Assembly: GCA_017621815.1 (NCBI GenBank)
Contig: JAGASK010000050.1
Location: 23,972 to 87,971, forward strand
DNA: 64,000 nucleotides
Source: Lachnospiraceae bacterium
Lineage (GTDB): Bacteria > Bacillota > Clostridia > Lachnospirales > Lachnospiraceae
Direction: 5' to 3'
Shown here piece after piece: positions 62,972 to 64,000 of the stretch. A program made the position numbers and the translations under genes. The notes below the pieces were generated by a model. The model was given only the letters and a program-made list of their open reading frames with translations, did no database searches and had not been told where the DNA came from. Within the stretch, counting starts at the first letter, position 1. Each line of letters opens with the position of its first letter.

Positions 62972-63013
62972 ATGCGTATCTTCAGAACGTGATTAAGAAG
63001 ATACGCATTTTTA
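62972..63013 (+). terminator. Terminator of the alcohol dehydrogenase operon
   Basis: A 12-bp stem (62972-62983 with 62997-63008), then a T-run. Confidence 0.8.
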
Positions 63014-63063
63014 TAAAAATTTAATTTGTTTTTTGAATTCAATTTTGTTATATTCAATTTATC

Positions 63064-63094
63064 GGAAACATTCTGTTTTCTGAAGAGTGTTTCC
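63064..63094. repeat. Intergenic hairpin
   Basis: GGAAACATTCT (63064-63074) pairs with AGAGTGTTTCC (63084-63094), one G-U pair. Confidence 0.55.
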
Positions 63095-63105
63095 TGGTGT
63101 TCATG

Positions 63106-63140
63106 ATAATAGAAAGTTCACAATGTGTGCTTTCTATTAT
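63106..63140. repeat. ATAATAGAAAG-arm hairpin, relative of the terminator at 38562
   Basis: Arms ATAATAGAAAG (63106-63116) and CTTTCTATTAT (63130-63140), weaker apex than the copy at 38562-38596. The flanking CATG before the left arm is also shared. Confidence 0.65.
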
Positions 63141-63148
63141 ATATATGT

Positions 63149-63172
63149 CAACAGAAAGTCTGCTTTCTGTTG
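63149..63172. repeat. Perfect CAACAGAAAG / CTTTCTGTTG hairpin
   Basis: A 10-bp perfect stem with a TCTG loop (63149-63158 with 63163-63172). A close relative lies at 11134-11166. Confidence 0.65.
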
Positions 63173-63307
63173 TTCAGGTATTCAAAGGCGTATCGCCGGT
63201 ATTTCAACTAAAATTATACAAAAAAGAGATTGAATGATGCGGGAAAGGATTGTATAATATAAGGGAAAAATCCTATGCACTCTTTGCCGTGTCGGAAAGG
63301 GGTGTGT

Positions 63308-64000
63308 ATGGGAAGGTACAAAAAACAAGCTGAAGGGGAGGCTGCCAAAAGAAAGCTGGTTCCCGTCAAATATGATGAATGCGGGAGGAAGGTGCTGCAC
63401 AACAAAACAGTGTGCAGGTATTTTTTGAGTGACGTGCTGGGGATTCCCCCGGAAGAAATCAAAAAAATCAAATACCTGGATACAAGTCTTCTGAAGAAAT
63501 TCAGGAACCAGAAATATGGCATACTGGATGTATTGGTGGAGTTGAATGACCATGCCAAAATCGATATTGAAATACAGTTGAAAATCATAAAGCATTGGGA
63601 CAAGAGGCAGTTGTTTTACCTGTCAAGGATGTACGGGGACGGGCTCGCATCAGGGGAAGAATACAGGAAGCTGAAGAGGTGCATAGGAATCAGCATACTG
63701 GATTTTAACCTGGATAACAGGGAAGACTACCACAGCGTATATTATATTCAGGATAAGGAAGGGAACCATTTTACGGAGGATTTTGAACTGCATATCATAG
63801 AACTGCGCAAGGAGCTTAAGGGAGACAGAATGGATGACTGGATAAGGTTATTTAATGCAGAAAGTGAGGAGGAACTGGACATGATAAAAACAGCAAACAC
63901 AGGGATCAGGGAGGCGATACGGGAAGTGAAAAGATTCAGCCTGATAGGAGCAGCGAGGGATGTATACAGGGATTATATGGATGCCAAAAGGGACAGGAAG
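63308..64000 (+). CDS. Rpn-family PD-(D/E)XK nuclease / putative transposase (cut by window edge)
   Basis: 231 codons are open from the ATG at 63308 to the window edge. It starts MGRYKKQAEGEAAKRKLVPV. ILDVLVELN (Asp74) and IDIEIQLK (Glu88, Gln90) form the D...ExQ PD-(D/E)XK core; HWDKRQLFYLSRMYGDGL is typical of Rpn-type transposase-31 relatives. It is rich in AGG, ATA and GGG codons, unlike its neighbours, which fits a mobile-family gene. It is only distantly related to the gene at 9890. Confidence 0.75.
   Translation, partial: MGRYKKQAEGEAAKRKLVPVKYDECGRKVLHNKTVCRYFLSDVLGIPPEEIKKIKYLDTSLLKKFRNQKYGILDVLVELNDHAKIDIEIQLKIIKHWDKRQLFYLSRMYGDGLASGEEYRKLKRCIGISILDFNLDNREDYHSVYYIQDKEGNHFTEDFELHIIELRKELKGDRMDDWIRLFNAESEEELDMIKTANTGIREAIREVKRFSLIGAARDVYRDYMDAKRDRK

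Larger units (their letters stand above)
62890..63307. other. 418-bp intergenic region with four stacked hairpins
   Basis: No ORF of credible length. It contains a terminator (62972-63013) and three further hairpins (63064-63094, 63106-63140, 63149-63172), then about 130 bases of A/T-rich sequence that should hold the promoter of the next gene. GGAAAGGGG just ahead of 63308 is its ribosome binding site. Confidence 0.65.

Overview
The window looks like a chromosomal segment of a gut Lachnospiraceae-type Firmicute (Clostridia). The support is moderately low GC, strong AGGAGG-type ribosome binding sites, lipoprotein-type substrate-binding proteins, a CarD-family regulator, a DUF6020 membrane protein and two Rpn-type PD-(D/E)XK genes. 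Taxon is inferred from gene content; no rRNA or tRNA gene was seen.

Layout. 1-5.8 kb: a truncated CarD-like regulator, a histidine phosphatase, an SH3b membrane protein, a ROK sugar kinase and a 912-residue TetM/EF-G-like GTPase fused to a YacP/Rae1-type nuclease domain. 5.8-13.8 kb: surface genes, namely a GT-C-like membrane protein and lipoprotein operon, an acyltransferase-3, an Rpn-type nuclease and a large wall-exposed repeat protein with HxH/Cys and Cys-Gly-Lys repeats. 13.9-16.3 kb: a polar amino acid ABC transporter. 16.3-25.0 kb: DUF6020 protein, GT2 glycosyltransferase, hisC, a DUF368 polyprenyl-phosphate translocase, a methyltransferase, hslO and nadE.

25.1-38.5 kb: an ATC-hydrolase family gene, a GntR/FCD regulator, a DUF6282 hydrolase, a full Dpp-type peptide transporter, an M24 peptidase, a second amino acid ABC transporter, and VOC and cytidylate-kinase-like genes. 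38.7-49.0 kb: a LysR regulator divergent from a run of catabolic genes (TPP enzyme, two aminotransferases, D-2-hydroxyacid dehydrogenase, aspartate-dehydrogenase-like protein, N-carbamoyl amino acid hydrolase, hydantoinase/allantoinase, hydantoin racemase). This reads as a cyclic ureide or carbamoyl amino acid pathway. 49.1-62.9 kb: a LuxR regulator and a polyamine block (PII, PotABCD, aldehyde dehydrogenase, second PII, AguB, AguA, putrescine aminotransferase, GABA-type aminotransferase, flavin protein, iron alcohol dehydrogenase). Together these could convert agmatine to putrescine, GABA and succinate semialdehyde or 4-hydroxybutyrate. The window ends inside another Rpn-type gene preceded by stacked hairpins.

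The strongest candidates for something new are: (1) two PII signal proteins without the T-loop tyrosine, embedded in the polyamine transport/catabolism block; (2) the ribosomal GTPase-nuclease fusion; (3) the HxH/Cys repeat surface protein; (4) a repeated architecture of promoter, near-immediate intrinsic terminator, then gene at six transcription units, including one where no co-directional gene lies upstream; (5) shared GntR-like and LysR-like operator sequences that tie scattered units into regulons.
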